Source: Bacteroidales bacterium (lineage in GTDB: Bacteria > Bacteroidota > Bacteroidia > Bacteroidales > JAADJA01). From it: a stretch of DNA of 8,493 nt. Shown piece after piece: positions 1-7,420 of the stretch. Within the stretch, counting starts at the first letter, position 1; the number at the start of each line of letters is the position of its first letter. The stretch spans positions 1-8,493 of the forward strand of contig DAOVYU010000026.1 of NCBI GenBank assembly GCA_030635465.1, written 5' to 3'. The translations under genes were made by a program, and so were the position numbers. Below the pieces are notes generated by a model. It made no database searches, was not told the DNA's origin, and was given only the letters and a program-made list of their open reading frames with translations.

Positions 1-22
1 GTTAATCTAAAAGTAAAATCTG

Positions 23-54
23 CAGGCGTTGGAATAACTCAACGCCTGTTTTAT
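23..54 (+). terminator. Intrinsic (Rho-independent) terminator of an upstream unit
   Basis: Positions 23-31 (CAGGCGTTG) and 40-48 (CAACGCCTG) are perfect reverse complements, giving a 9-bp GC-rich stem with an 8-nt loop, followed directly by TTTTAT at 49-54. The stretch before the stem is A-rich, so it may also work weakly on the minus strand. It most likely ends a plus-strand gene lying before the window and insulates ispG from it. The hairpin is directly visible; its role is inferred. Confidence 0.8.
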
Positions 55-60
55 ATTCAT

Positions 61-68
61 TATTTTTG
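61..68 (+). promoter_or_regulatory. Candidate Bacteroidetes -7 promoter element before ispG
   Basis: TATTTTTG matches the TAnnTTTG -7 consensus of the Bacteroidetes primary sigma factor. It lies just downstream of the terminator and ends 6 nt before the ispG ATG, so transcription from it would begin at or very near the start codon. I find no TTG at the usual -33 spacing; the nearest, at 29-31, is too far away. It is plausible because ispG needs a promoter after the terminator, but the motif is short and the DNA AT-rich. Confidence 0.35.
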
Positions 69-74
69 CATTAA

Positions 75-1817
75 ATGAACCAGCTTTTTAATTACATAAC
101 CAAAGAAGTTCATATTGGAAGTGTTCCGGTTGGAGGATTTAACCCGATCCGCATCCAATCCATGACCTCTACCAACACCATGGATACAAAAGCTACTGTT
201 GCACAATCTATTCGTATGATCGAAGCGGGTTGTGAATATGTAAGGATTACTGCACCCGGGGTAAAAGAAGCAGAAAACCTGGCCAATATAAAAAGGGAAC
301 TAAAAAACAAAGGTTATTCTACACCTCTGATTGCAGATATACATTACCAACCAAAAGCTGCTGAAATAGCGGCCAGAATCGTAGAAAAAGTACGTGTTAA
401 CCCGGGTAATTATGTAGACCGCAAACGAGGCCGTTTTCAATTTACAGAATCAGAATATCTTGCTGAACTGGAGAAAATAAGGGAAAAGATCAAACCCCTG
501 ATCAGCATTTGTAAAGATCATGGAACGGTTATGCGGATTGGATCAAATCATGGTTCAATATCCGAGAGGATATTATTAAAATATGGTAATACACCAGCTG
601 GCATGGTGGAATCGGCATTGGAATTTGTCAGGATTTGTGAAGACCTGGATTATTACAATCTTGTTCTTTCAATGAAAGCCAGCAATGTAAAAGTTATGGT
701 ACAGGCAAATCGCCTGCTGGTTAAGAAAATGATGGAGGAGGGCATGAATTATCCTATTCATTTGGGAGTTACTGAAGCTGGTGATGCAGAAGATGGAAGA
801 ATAAAATCCGCAGCTGGAATAGGATCTTTATTGATTGATGGAATTGGTGATACCATTCGTGTTTCACTCACTGAAGATCCTGAATTTGAAATACCTGTCG
901 CAAAACAGATAGTTCAGAGTTCAGGGTTTAGGGTTCAGGGTTCTGATATACCAATTGATAAATCCTATGACAATATAAATTCCTCTTTTGACCCTTATAT
1001 TTATACCAGAAGAAGAACCCGCAAACAAGGAATGATTGGAGATACCCAGCCACCAGTTGTGATCATAAATGAAAATAATTATGATAACCATACAATAGAT
1101 GAATCTTTTGCACCTGATTATTTATTCACTCAAGACTTCAGATTGAAAACAAAGGATGGCAATTACATTGATTCCGAAATAAAAGAAATCAATATCAATC
1201 TATCCGATATAGATGAATTGATTAATGTAAACGATTCTATTCTAATACTTAAATCAGAACAGGAAATACCTATCCAAAAAACCAAAGGAGTTATTGAAAA
1301 TTTGATAAATAAAAAAACAGTATCCCCAGTAATCCTAAAAAGAGTTTACAGTGGACTTTCAAAAGATGAGTTCCTTTTAAAAGCTACAGCAGATTGTGCT
1401 TATTTACTTGTTGATGGCTTGATTGATGGTCTCTGGCTGGAAGCAGATAATATTGATCAAAGAGACATTTGTGAAACTGCCTTTGGTATATTGCAAGCAA
1501 CTGGAGCACGAATTTCAAAGGCTGAGTTTATTGCATGTCCTTCCTGTGGCCGAACTCAATTCAGGATACAAGATGCCTTGCAAAAAATTAAAGAACGGAC
1601 ACATCACTTGAAAGGAATAAAAATAGGTGTAATGGGTTGTTGTGTAAATGGTCCCGGGGAAATGGCTGATGCTGATTATGGATATGTTGGAGCAGGAAAA
1701 GCAAAAATTACATTGTACAAAAGCAACCAGATTGTTACACAAGGCATCAATGAGAATGAAGCTGTAGATGAATTAATCAAATTAATAAAGGCCGATGGAA
1801 ATTGGATCGAGAAATGA
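75..1817 (+). CDS. ispG: 4-hydroxy-3-methylbut-2-enyl diphosphate synthase, long form
   Basis: IspG (GcpE) reductively converts 2-C-methyl-D-erythritol 2,4-cyclodiphosphate to HMBPP, the penultimate step of the cytosolic MEP isoprenoid pathway, using a [4Fe-4S] cluster. The 580-aa product starts with the TIM-barrel domain (about 1-275, with IRIQSMTSTNTMDT near the N-terminus and PLIADIHYQP around 85-95). An insert domain follows (about 280-430), as in the plant, Chlamydia and Bacteroidetes long forms, and then the cluster domain. Cluster ligands are visible: Cys488 and Cys491 in CPSCGR, Cys522 in GCCVNGPGE, and Glu529. Cys523 is an extra neighbour of the ligand. The ATG at 75 gives the family's usual N-terminus. 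The stop overlaps the next gene's ATG by 4 nt. A GTTCAGG-type heptamer array is embedded in frame at codons 280-291, at the barrel/insert junction. Identity is very secure. Confidence 0.97.
   Translation: MNQLFNYITKEVHIGSVPVGGFNPIRIQSMTSTNTMDTKATVAQSIRMIEAGCEYVRITAPGVKEAENLANIKRELKNKGYSTPLIADIHYQPKAAEIAARIVEKVRVNPGNYVDRKRGRFQFTESEYLAELEKIREKIKPLISICKDHGTVMRIGSNHGSISERILLKYGNTPAGMVESALEFVRICEDLDYYNLVLSMKASNVKVMVQANRLLVKKMMEEGMNYPIHLGVTEAGDAEDGRIKSAAGIGSLLIDGIGDTIRVSLTEDPEFEIPVAKQIVQSSGFRVQGSDIPIDKSYDNINSSFDPYIYTRRRTRKQGMIGDTQPPVVIINENNYDNHTIDESFAPDYLFTQDFRLKTKDGNYIDSEIKEININLSDIDELINVNDSILILKSEQEIPIQKTKGVIENLINKKTVSPVILKRVYSGLSKDEFLLKATADCAYLLVDGLIDGLWLEADNIDQRDICETAFGILQATGARISKAEFIACPSCGRTQFRIQDALQKIKERTHHLKGIKIGVMGCCVNGPGEMADADYGYVGAGKAKITLYKSNQIVTQGINENEAVDELIKLIKADGNWIEK
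912..946 (+). repeat. Five-unit GTTCAGG heptamer array inside ispG
   Basis: Five consecutive 7-nt units are visible: GTTCAGA, GTTCAGG, GTTTAGG, GTTCAGG and GTTCTGA. They encode VQSSGFRVQGS at about residues 280-290 of IspG. The array is 35 nt, yet the reading frame continues normally into the insert domain. It sits just after the TIM barrel, where a linker can probably tolerate changes. Arrays of this sequence type occur, as I recall, mostly between genes in Bacteroidetes genomes, so its place in an essential coding region is unusual. The units are imperfect, which suggests an older event rather than current expansion. Confidence 0.8.
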
Positions 1818-4186
1818 AATCATTTGATGTGAGTCGAATTAACCTACTTTTAATCATATTATTATCATTCTTTTTAATTAATCATACATTAAAATGTCAA
1901 AATGTAGTGATCAATGAGGTAATGTCGTCAAATTCTACAACTATCAAAGATGAATTTGGGGATTATCCTGATTGGATCGAATTGTATAATACAACATCAA
2001 ATACGATTGACTTGTTAAGCTTTGGTTTAAGTGATGATCCTGATGAACCGGATAGTTGGATTTTTCCAGGGATATTTATTGAACCTCATGGATATTTATT
2101 GATTTTCGCCTCCGGTCGTGATACATCAGGCACTATTGATCTTCATGCAAATTTTAAAATAAATTCTGAAGGGGAAACCATAGTTTTAAGCAATGCCAAT
2201 GGAGTTCTAATTGATGAATTGGAGATAGTGGCATTAGGCCAGGATTTATCATTTGGAAGAATAACAGACGGCGAAGCAGAACTAGAAACATTTTATCGAA
2301 GTAGTCCAAAATTCAGTAATGTTGAAAATTCTATATTAAACATATTATCTGTTTCACATGAACCAGGCATTTATACAAAAAAAATTCAATTTGCTATATT
2401 TGCTTCCCGAAACAATAACAGCATACATTTTACCCTTGATGGGTCTGAACCTACAATTGCATCGCCCATTTACAAAAACACATTATTATTCACATCAAGA
2501 GCTTCAGAAAATTACACAATTTCCGGTATCCCAACAACACCCATAAATGGTGAATGGCAGCTTGAAGAATTTATCTGGGAAAAACCGAAGCAAGACATAA
2601 ACCTGGTAAACGTTATTCGATACAGATCTTTCTCAGAAAATAAACCCACCAGCAATACTTTTTCAGGAACTTATTTTATTCAAGAAAATTTATGGAGTAA
2701 TCACACATTCCCCATAATTTCAATTATTACTGACAAAGAGAACTTATTTAATTATGATACAGGAATTTACATCCCTGGCAAAAGATATGATTTATATGGT
2801 TGGGATTGGCATCCGGATGGAAATTATATGAATAATGGATTTGAGTGGGAACGGAAATGCCATGTTGAATTCTATGAACCAGGAGGATCGTTGGGGTTTT
2901 CCCAGAATTGTGGTTTGCGGATTCATGGAGGATGGAGTGCCAAAATGCCTCAAAAAAGTCTGCGAATTATCGCAAGAGATATATATGGTGAGAATAAGTT
3001 TAAACATCAGTTATTTCCTGATCTACTATCAGATCGTTATAAAGACTTAGTTTTACGAAATTCAGGTAACGATTTTATTTATAGTCATATCAGGGATGCT
3101 TTTATGCAGGAATTATTGTCTGGTCTTGACCTGGAACTCCAGGCATTCAGACCTTCTGTTTTATATATAAATGGTGAATATTGGGGATTGCATGGTCTTA
3201 GGGAACGTTATGATGAAGATTATTTTTTAAGGCATTTTAGTACAGATGAAGATGATTTAATTGTGGTTAGTGTTTGTGGTCAAGCAGAAATTGGAGATAA
3301 TAGTTCTTATGCATCAATGATGAATTTCGTCAGAAATAACAACCTTTCTGTTCAGAGTAATTATGATTCTATCCAAAAAATGATTGACATTCCCAATTTT
3401 ATAGATTACTACATTGCACAAATTTATTACGCAAATTTTGACTGGCCCGATAACAATGCAAAAATGTGGAAAACTACTGACCCCTCTTCAAAATGGAGGT
3501 GTTTGACATATGATTTGGATGGTGGCTATGGATTTATTAATCATTACGATTATAATATGTTAAGAGAGGTTGTTGACACAACAAATACAATCTATGATTT
3601 ATGTAGTACAAACTTATTTAGAAATCTACTTAAAAATACATCTTTCAAAGAGCAATTCATCAATCGATTTGTTTACCATTTACAAACTACTTTTCATACT
3701 GATACAGTGATTGATATTTTATACAAATACCAGGAATTACTTGAAAGTGAAATGATCAATCATATAAATAGATGGAGTTACCCTATTAACATCAATCAAT
3801 GGAGAGCAGAACTTCAGATAATGAAAGATTTTGCGAGTTACCGGCCATGCTATTGTAAAGATCACCTCATGGATGTTTTTGAACTAGAAGAGCTTGATTT
3901 TGATTGTGATTTAAAAGACTTCACAAATGAAGATTCCGAATTACAGTTAGATATATATCCAAATCCAGCTACCGATTATTTATATTTTACCATTAAAAAA
4001 TTTGATCAGGAATATTTCACAATTAACCTATACAATGTAAATGGGCAGAAAATCTATAACCAATCAATGTGGTTGGGACGATATAAAACTGCAGAAATAA
4101 GAACAGACCACTTAAATGCAGGATTATATATTTTAAGTGTAAATAATGGAGACTTAATAATAAATAAAAAAATAATCATCGAATAG
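1814..4186 (+). CDS. Secreted lamin-tail / CotH kinase-like protein with T9SS sorting domain
   Basis: Predicted 790-aa exported protein. Residues 1-29 form a signal peptide (h-region LLLIILLSFFLI, likely cleaved after Gln29). In order follow a lamin-tail domain (about 30-150, starting VVINEVMSSN), a chitobiase/beta-hexosaminidase C-terminal-like module (about 180-260, with FTLDGSEPT at 206-214), and a CotH domain (about 300-620). CotH hallmarks are LRIHGGWS (368-375), KSLRI (381-385), LRNSGND (414-420), YINGEYWG (451-458), LRERYD (462-467), DWPDNNAK (543-550) and YDLDGGYG (566-573). The Asp residues at 543/546 and 567/569 are candidates for the catalytic and metal-binding positions. Residues 712-790, starting LDIYPNP, form a type A T9SS sorting domain. 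The ATG at 1814 overlaps the ispG stop (ATGA) and puts the signal peptide at the N-terminus; a TTG at 1802 is less likely. CotH of Bacillus is a spore-coat protein kinase; the substrate here is unknown. Domain calls are strong, function is open. Confidence 0.92.
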   Translation: MKSFDVSRINLLLIILLSFFLINHTLKCQNVVINEVMSSNSTTIKDEFGDYPDWIELYNTTSNTIDLLSFGLSDDPDEPDSWIFPGIFIEPHGYLLIFASGRDTSGTIDLHANFKINSEGETIVLSNANGVLIDELEIVALGQDLSFGRITDGEAELETFYRSSPKFSNVENSILNILSVSHEPGIYTKKIQFAIFASRNNNSIHFTLDGSEPTIASPIYKNTLLFTSRASENYTISGIPTTPINGEWQLEEFIWEKPKQDINLVNVIRYRSFSENKPTSNTFSGTYFIQENLWSNHTFPIISIITDKENLFNYDTGIYIPGKRYDLYGWDWHPDGNYMNNGFEWERKCHVEFYEPGGSLGFSQNCGLRIHGGWSAKMPQKSLRIIARDIYGENKFKHQLFPDLLSDRYKDLVLRNSGNDFIYSHIRDAFMQELLSGLDLELQAFRPSVLYINGEYWGLHGLRERYDEDYFLRHFSTDEDDLIVVSVCGQAEIGDNSSYASMMNFVRNNNLSVQSNYDSIQKMIDIPNFIDYYIAQIYYANFDWPDNNAKMWKTTDPSSKWRCLTYDLDGGYGFINHYDYNMLREVVDTTNTIYDLCSTNLFRNLLKNTSFKEQFINRFVYHLQTTFHTDTVIDILYKYQELLESEMINHINRWSYPININQWRAELQIMKDFASYRPCYCKDHLMDVFELEELDFDCDLKDFTNEDSELQLDIYPNPATDYLYFTIKKFDQEYFTINLYNVNGQKIYNQSMWLGRYKTAEIRTDHLNAGLYILSVNNGDLIINKKIIIE

Positions 4187-4189
4187 TTT

Positions 4190-4197
4190 TATTTTTG
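4190..4197 (+). promoter_or_regulatory. Weak candidate -7 promoter element before porZ
   Basis: TATTTTTG matches TAnnTTTG just after the stop of the CotH gene and would give a leader of about 80 nt ahead of porZ. No TTG lies at a suitable -33 position. The 100-bp gap (4187-4286) is very AT-rich, so a chance match is quite possible. I see no convincing terminator hairpin in the gap, so read-through from the CotH gene into porZ is also possible. Confidence 0.2.
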
Positions 4198-4286
4198 TCA
4201 GCTTTAAGACTTTTGGATACAATATTGAGCAAAAAAATAAGTTAACTTGATACTTTCAAGCTATCCTTTTTATAAAAAAAATAGAA

Positions 4287-6641
4287 ATGTCAATTCACAA
4301 AAATTTTATACTATTTCTGTTCATTCAGGGGTTTATCTTCCAAACACTTTTTTCACAAGATGTGGGTATTGGGGAATGGCGGGATCACCTTCCTTATAAA
4401 AGCACTATTTCAGTCACTGCAAGTAAAGAAAATATATATTGTGCTACTCCATATAGTATATTTTATTACAACAAAGCCGAAAACAGCGTAAACCGCTTTA
4501 CAAGGATCTCCGGATTGAGCGATATAGGGATTGCACGTGTAGGGTTTAACCAGGAGTATAATACGTTGGTGGTAGCATATGAAAATACAAACATTGACCT
4601 TGTAAAAGGAAATGTGATCATCAATATGCGGGACATCATTGATAGTGATGCCATTACACCTGAAGAAAAAATTATCAATAATATAATGTTCATCGATAAC
4701 CTGGCCTATTTATCCTGTGGTTTTGGGATTGTAGTGCTCGATATTGATAAGGAAGAAATAACAGACACATACTATATTGGTCCTAATGGAGCCCATATCA
4801 ATGTTTCAGATTTAACTTATAACGATACCTCATTTTTTGCAGCTGCAGAAATAGGGATTTTTACGGCTTACCTGGATAGCCCTAACCTGGCTTATTTTGG
4901 TTCCTGGTTAAGAGATGAATCACTTCCTGACCCATCAGCTTTTTACAGTTATATAGTATTTAGTAGTGGGAAGCTTTTTACATGTAAAGCATCAGAAGAA
5001 TATGCCAATGATACGGTACTTTACTATGATAACGCAACATGGAATTATTATAGTGAATTCTCCAATGAAGATGTTTATGGCTTAAAAAATTATGGCGATG
5101 AATTATATATTATCCATTCATATTTTTTAAATGCATACGATGCAAACCTGGAACGGACATTAAATATTTGGACCTACAATTATTTGGATAGCCCCGTACC
5201 ACGCGACATGATAATTGACAATACTATTATGTGGATAGCAGACGACCGAAATGGATTGGTGAGGAGAATTTCGGACAATGACTATACTTTTATTTATCCC
5301 AATGGTCCTAATGCACCAGATGTTTTTAGCATGTCAGCAGAAGGAAATACTGTTTATGTAGTTGCTGGTGGACGCGATTTGAGCTGGAATAATATCTGGA
5401 AAAGGGTAAATATATTTTCATTTATAGATGGTGAATGGAATACAATTGACGATACAGATAATCCAGAATTGGATGCAATTAGGGATATGGTATGTGTAGC
5501 AATAAATCCTTTTCAACATTCACAAATATTTGCAGGTTCATGGTTCAGGGGAATGCTTGAATTAAATGTACAGGATCTGGAAAATATATATACGCCTGAA
5601 AATAGTGGTTTAGGATACAAATCAAACCAGGGCCCTCCAGTATGTAATGTAGGTGGAGTAGCATTTGATAAATCAGGATATTTGTGGGCTACAAGTTCAC
5701 ATGCCAACGAAATTTTATCTGTACGAATTCCTGATGGTTCACCTTTGGGTGAATGGCATTCATACAATTTAGGAACCTTTTCTGGAAGTCAGGATGTAGG
5801 TGATTTGATCATCGACTCATATGATCAAAAATGGATCCTTATCAGAGCAGAACATTCATTGATTGTTTTTAATGATAACGGAACGATAACCAACACCGGT
5901 GATGACCAGGTAAAGGTGTTGACATCAGCTGCTGGAAATGGTAATATTCCTGGAAATAAAGTTTTTAGCATTGCCGAAGACAATGATGGTGAAGTATGGA
6001 TTGGTACTGACGAAGGTGTTGCTGTTTTTTATTCTCCTGAAAATGTATTCTCAAATTATAACTTTGATGCCCAACGTATATTAATACCCAGAAATGATGG
6101 AACTGGCCTGGCTGATATATTGCTTGAATTTGAAACCGTAACTGCCATCGCGGTAGACGGCGCAAATAATAAATGGATTGGAACAGACCGCTCGGGAGTA
6201 TTTCATTTATCACCAGATGGGCAAATAGAATACAACCACTTTACAGTACAAAACAGCCCTTTATTTTCGAATAATATTACAAGCATTGTCATCGACGAAA
6301 AGGGTGAAGTATTTTTAGGAACCGCCAAAGGTATTATTTCCTACAGAAGTAGTGCTACCCCAGGAGGAGAAACCAATAGTGATGTTTATGCATATCCCAA
6401 TCCTGTTGAACCTGGCTATACTGGTCCAATTGCCATAACAGGACTGGTTACCAATGCTGATTTTAAAATTACTGATATCAGTGGAAACCTGATTTACAAT
6501 GGCAAAGCCGAAGGTGGTCAGGCCATTTGGAATGGAACTAATTTTAGTGGTCGCAGGGCACAGTCGGGGGTATACCTGGTTTTTGTTTCGAATGATGACG
6601 GTTCTGAAAAGCTAGTGACTAAAATTCTATTCATTAATTAA
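4287..6641 (+). CDS. porZ: Type IX secretion system component PorZ-like protein
   Basis: A 784-aa exported protein close in length to Porphyromonas PorZ (about 776 aa). The signal peptide is residues 1-24 (FILFLFIQGFIFQTLFSQ, cleavage after Gln24). The mature N-terminus has the WRDHLPY motif (31-37) that I associate with PorZ, followed by a large beta-propeller region. The second half contains two-component-regulator-propeller repeats: about 559-585 (DGEVWIGTDEGVAVF), 618-643 (NKWIGTDRSGVFHL) and 664-688 (GEVFLGTAKGIISY). Residues 699-784, starting DVYAYPNPVEPG, form a T9SS-type C-terminal domain that PorZ is known to keep rather than lose. In the known system PorZ joins PorU, PorV and PorQ on the cell surface, binds A-type LPS and helps attach cargo to it. 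Its TAA overlaps the recO ATG by 1 nt, indicating a shared operon. Some unrelated two-propeller proteins look similar; the length, N-terminal motif and recO neighbour favour PorZ. Confidence 0.87.
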   Translation: MSIHKNFILFLFIQGFIFQTLFSQDVGIGEWRDHLPYKSTISVTASKENIYCATPYSIFYYNKAENSVNRFTRISGLSDIGIARVGFNQEYNTLVVAYENTNIDLVKGNVIINMRDIIDSDAITPEEKIINNIMFIDNLAYLSCGFGIVVLDIDKEEITDTYYIGPNGAHINVSDLTYNDTSFFAAAEIGIFTAYLDSPNLAYFGSWLRDESLPDPSAFYSYIVFSSGKLFTCKASEEYANDTVLYYDNATWNYYSEFSNEDVYGLKNYGDELYIIHSYFLNAYDANLERTLNIWTYNYLDSPVPRDMIIDNTIMWIADDRNGLVRRISDNDYTFIYPNGPNAPDVFSMSAEGNTVYVVAGGRDLSWNNIWKRVNIFSFIDGEWNTIDDTDNPELDAIRDMVCVAINPFQHSQIFAGSWFRGMLELNVQDLENIYTPENSGLGYKSNQGPPVCNVGGVAFDKSGYLWATSSHANEILSVRIPDGSPLGEWHSYNLGTFSGSQDVGDLIIDSYDQKWILIRAEHSLIVFNDNGTITNTGDDQVKVLTSAAGNGNIPGNKVFSIAEDNDGEVWIGTDEGVAVFYSPENVFSNYNFDAQRILIPRNDGTGLADILLEFETVTAIAVDGANNKWIGTDRSGVFHLSPDGQIEYNHFTVQNSPLFSNNITSIVIDEKGEVFLGTAKGIISYRSSATPGGETNSDVYAYPNPVEPGYTGPIAITGLVTNADFKITDISGNLIYNGKAEGGQAIWNGTNFSGRRAQSGVYLVFVSNDDGSEKLVTKILFIN

Positions 6642-7369
6642 TGTTACACAATACACCTGGAATAGTACTTCACCAGGTTAAATATTCCGAATCAAGCGTT
6701 ATCGCTAAAATTTATACCGAATTGTTCGGTTTGCAATCATATATGATTCGTGGAATACATAGCAAAAAATCGAAAATAAAATCGGCACTTTTGCAACACC
6801 TCACACTGGTCGATTTGGTGGTTTATCACAAAGCAAAAAGCAATATCCACAACATTAAGGAGATTAAGATTGCATATCCTTTTCAATCCATCCCTTATAA
6901 CATCCACAAAAGTTCAATTACAATATTTCTAAATGAAATCCTTTACCATGTAATAAAAGAAGAAGAAGCCAATGATGATCTGTTTAAATTTTTGTTTAAT
7001 GCTATTCAGATCCTGGATCTGAAAGAGTCACAATTTGCCAGCTTTCACTATCTTTTTTTAATACAATTATCAAAATACCTGGGATTTTATCCGAAGACAA
7101 ATTATTCAGAAGAAGACTGTAATTTTAATTTGGAGGATGGTAAATTTACCAATCAGGAAGGCCCTGAAAATTTGTATGTTCCACCACCTTATAGTTCCTA
7201 CATCTCTGACTTATCCACACTATCTTTTGAAAATCTTGAAAATTTAAAAATCAGCTCAATTCATAGAAATAAATTACTAGAGATTTTATTGAATTATTAT
7301 CGAATGCATTTACCGGTACCACTAAAGATTAAATCTCATCTTGTTTTGCAAACTGTATTAAACGACTAA
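6641..7369 (+). CDS. recO: DNA repair protein RecO
   Basis: RecO works with RecR (and RecF) in the RecFOR recombination pathway: it binds DNA and single-strand-binding protein and helps load RecA onto gapped DNA in the cytoplasm. The 242-aa product has the usual length. The N-terminal OB-fold (about 1-80) begins TPGIVLHQVKYSESSVIAKIYTE-like sequence and includes GLQSYMIRGIHSKKSK (30-45). The rest is the helical RecO C-terminal domain, with KYLGFYP at 145-151. Only one cysteine is present (Cys160), so the four-Cys zinc site seen in some RecO proteins such as the Deinococcus one is absent. Translation is probably coupled to porZ through the TAATG overlap. The porZ-recO pairing is, as I recall, a recurring arrangement in this phylum. 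The divergent sequence is normal for RecO. Confidence 0.93.
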   Translation: MLHNTPGIVLHQVKYSESSVIAKIYTELFGLQSYMIRGIHSKKSKIKSALLQHLTLVDLVVYHKAKSNIHNIKEIKIAYPFQSIPYNIHKSSITIFLNEILYHVIKEEEANDDLFKFLFNAIQILDLKESQFASFHYLFLIQLSKYLGFYPKTNYSEEDCNFNLEDGKFTNQEGPENLYVPPPYSSYISDLSTLSFENLENLKISSIHRNKLLEILLNYYRMHLPVPLKIKSHLVLQTVLND

Positions 7370-7402
7370 TTGTAATATTTTTCTGATAAGCAACTTTTTT
7401 AA

Positions 7403-7410
7403 TATATTTG
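7403..7410 (+). promoter_or_regulatory. Candidate -7 promoter element before the glycosyltransferase gene
   Basis: TATATTTG fits TAnnTTTG and lies in the 51-bp gap after recO, ending 10 nt before the ATG at 7421. Transcription would start only a few nucleotides before the start codon. The nearest TTG (7370-7372) is about 30 nt upstream, longer than the usual spacing. No terminator hairpin is visible in the gap, so read-through from recO is an alternative. Confidence 0.35.
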
Positions 7411-7420
7411 GAATCGAATT

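Noticed and set aside
1..22. Possible 3' end of an upstream gene
   Set aside because: Stop codons occur in two frames within the first 10 nt, but 22 nt before the terminator are too few to assign any reading frame.
1802..1813. TTG start giving a four-residue longer CotH-family protein
   Set aside because: The ATG at 1814 forms a typical ATGA overlap with ispG and begins directly at a normal signal peptide; the TTG only adds the charged residues MDRE.
4239..4248. Perfect 10-bp palindrome AAGTTAACTT in the gap before porZ
   Set aside because: Short, AT-rich, with no loop and no second copy; it is expected by chance in such DNA and cannot be called an operator or terminator.
4200..4262. AGCTT at 4200-4204 and AAGCT at 4258-4262 as a terminator stem
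   Set aside because: Only 5 bp with a loop of more than 50 nt; not a credible hairpin.
5513..5767. Minus-strand open frame inside porZ
   Set aside because: No recognisable domain and fully covered by a strongly supported gene on the other strand.
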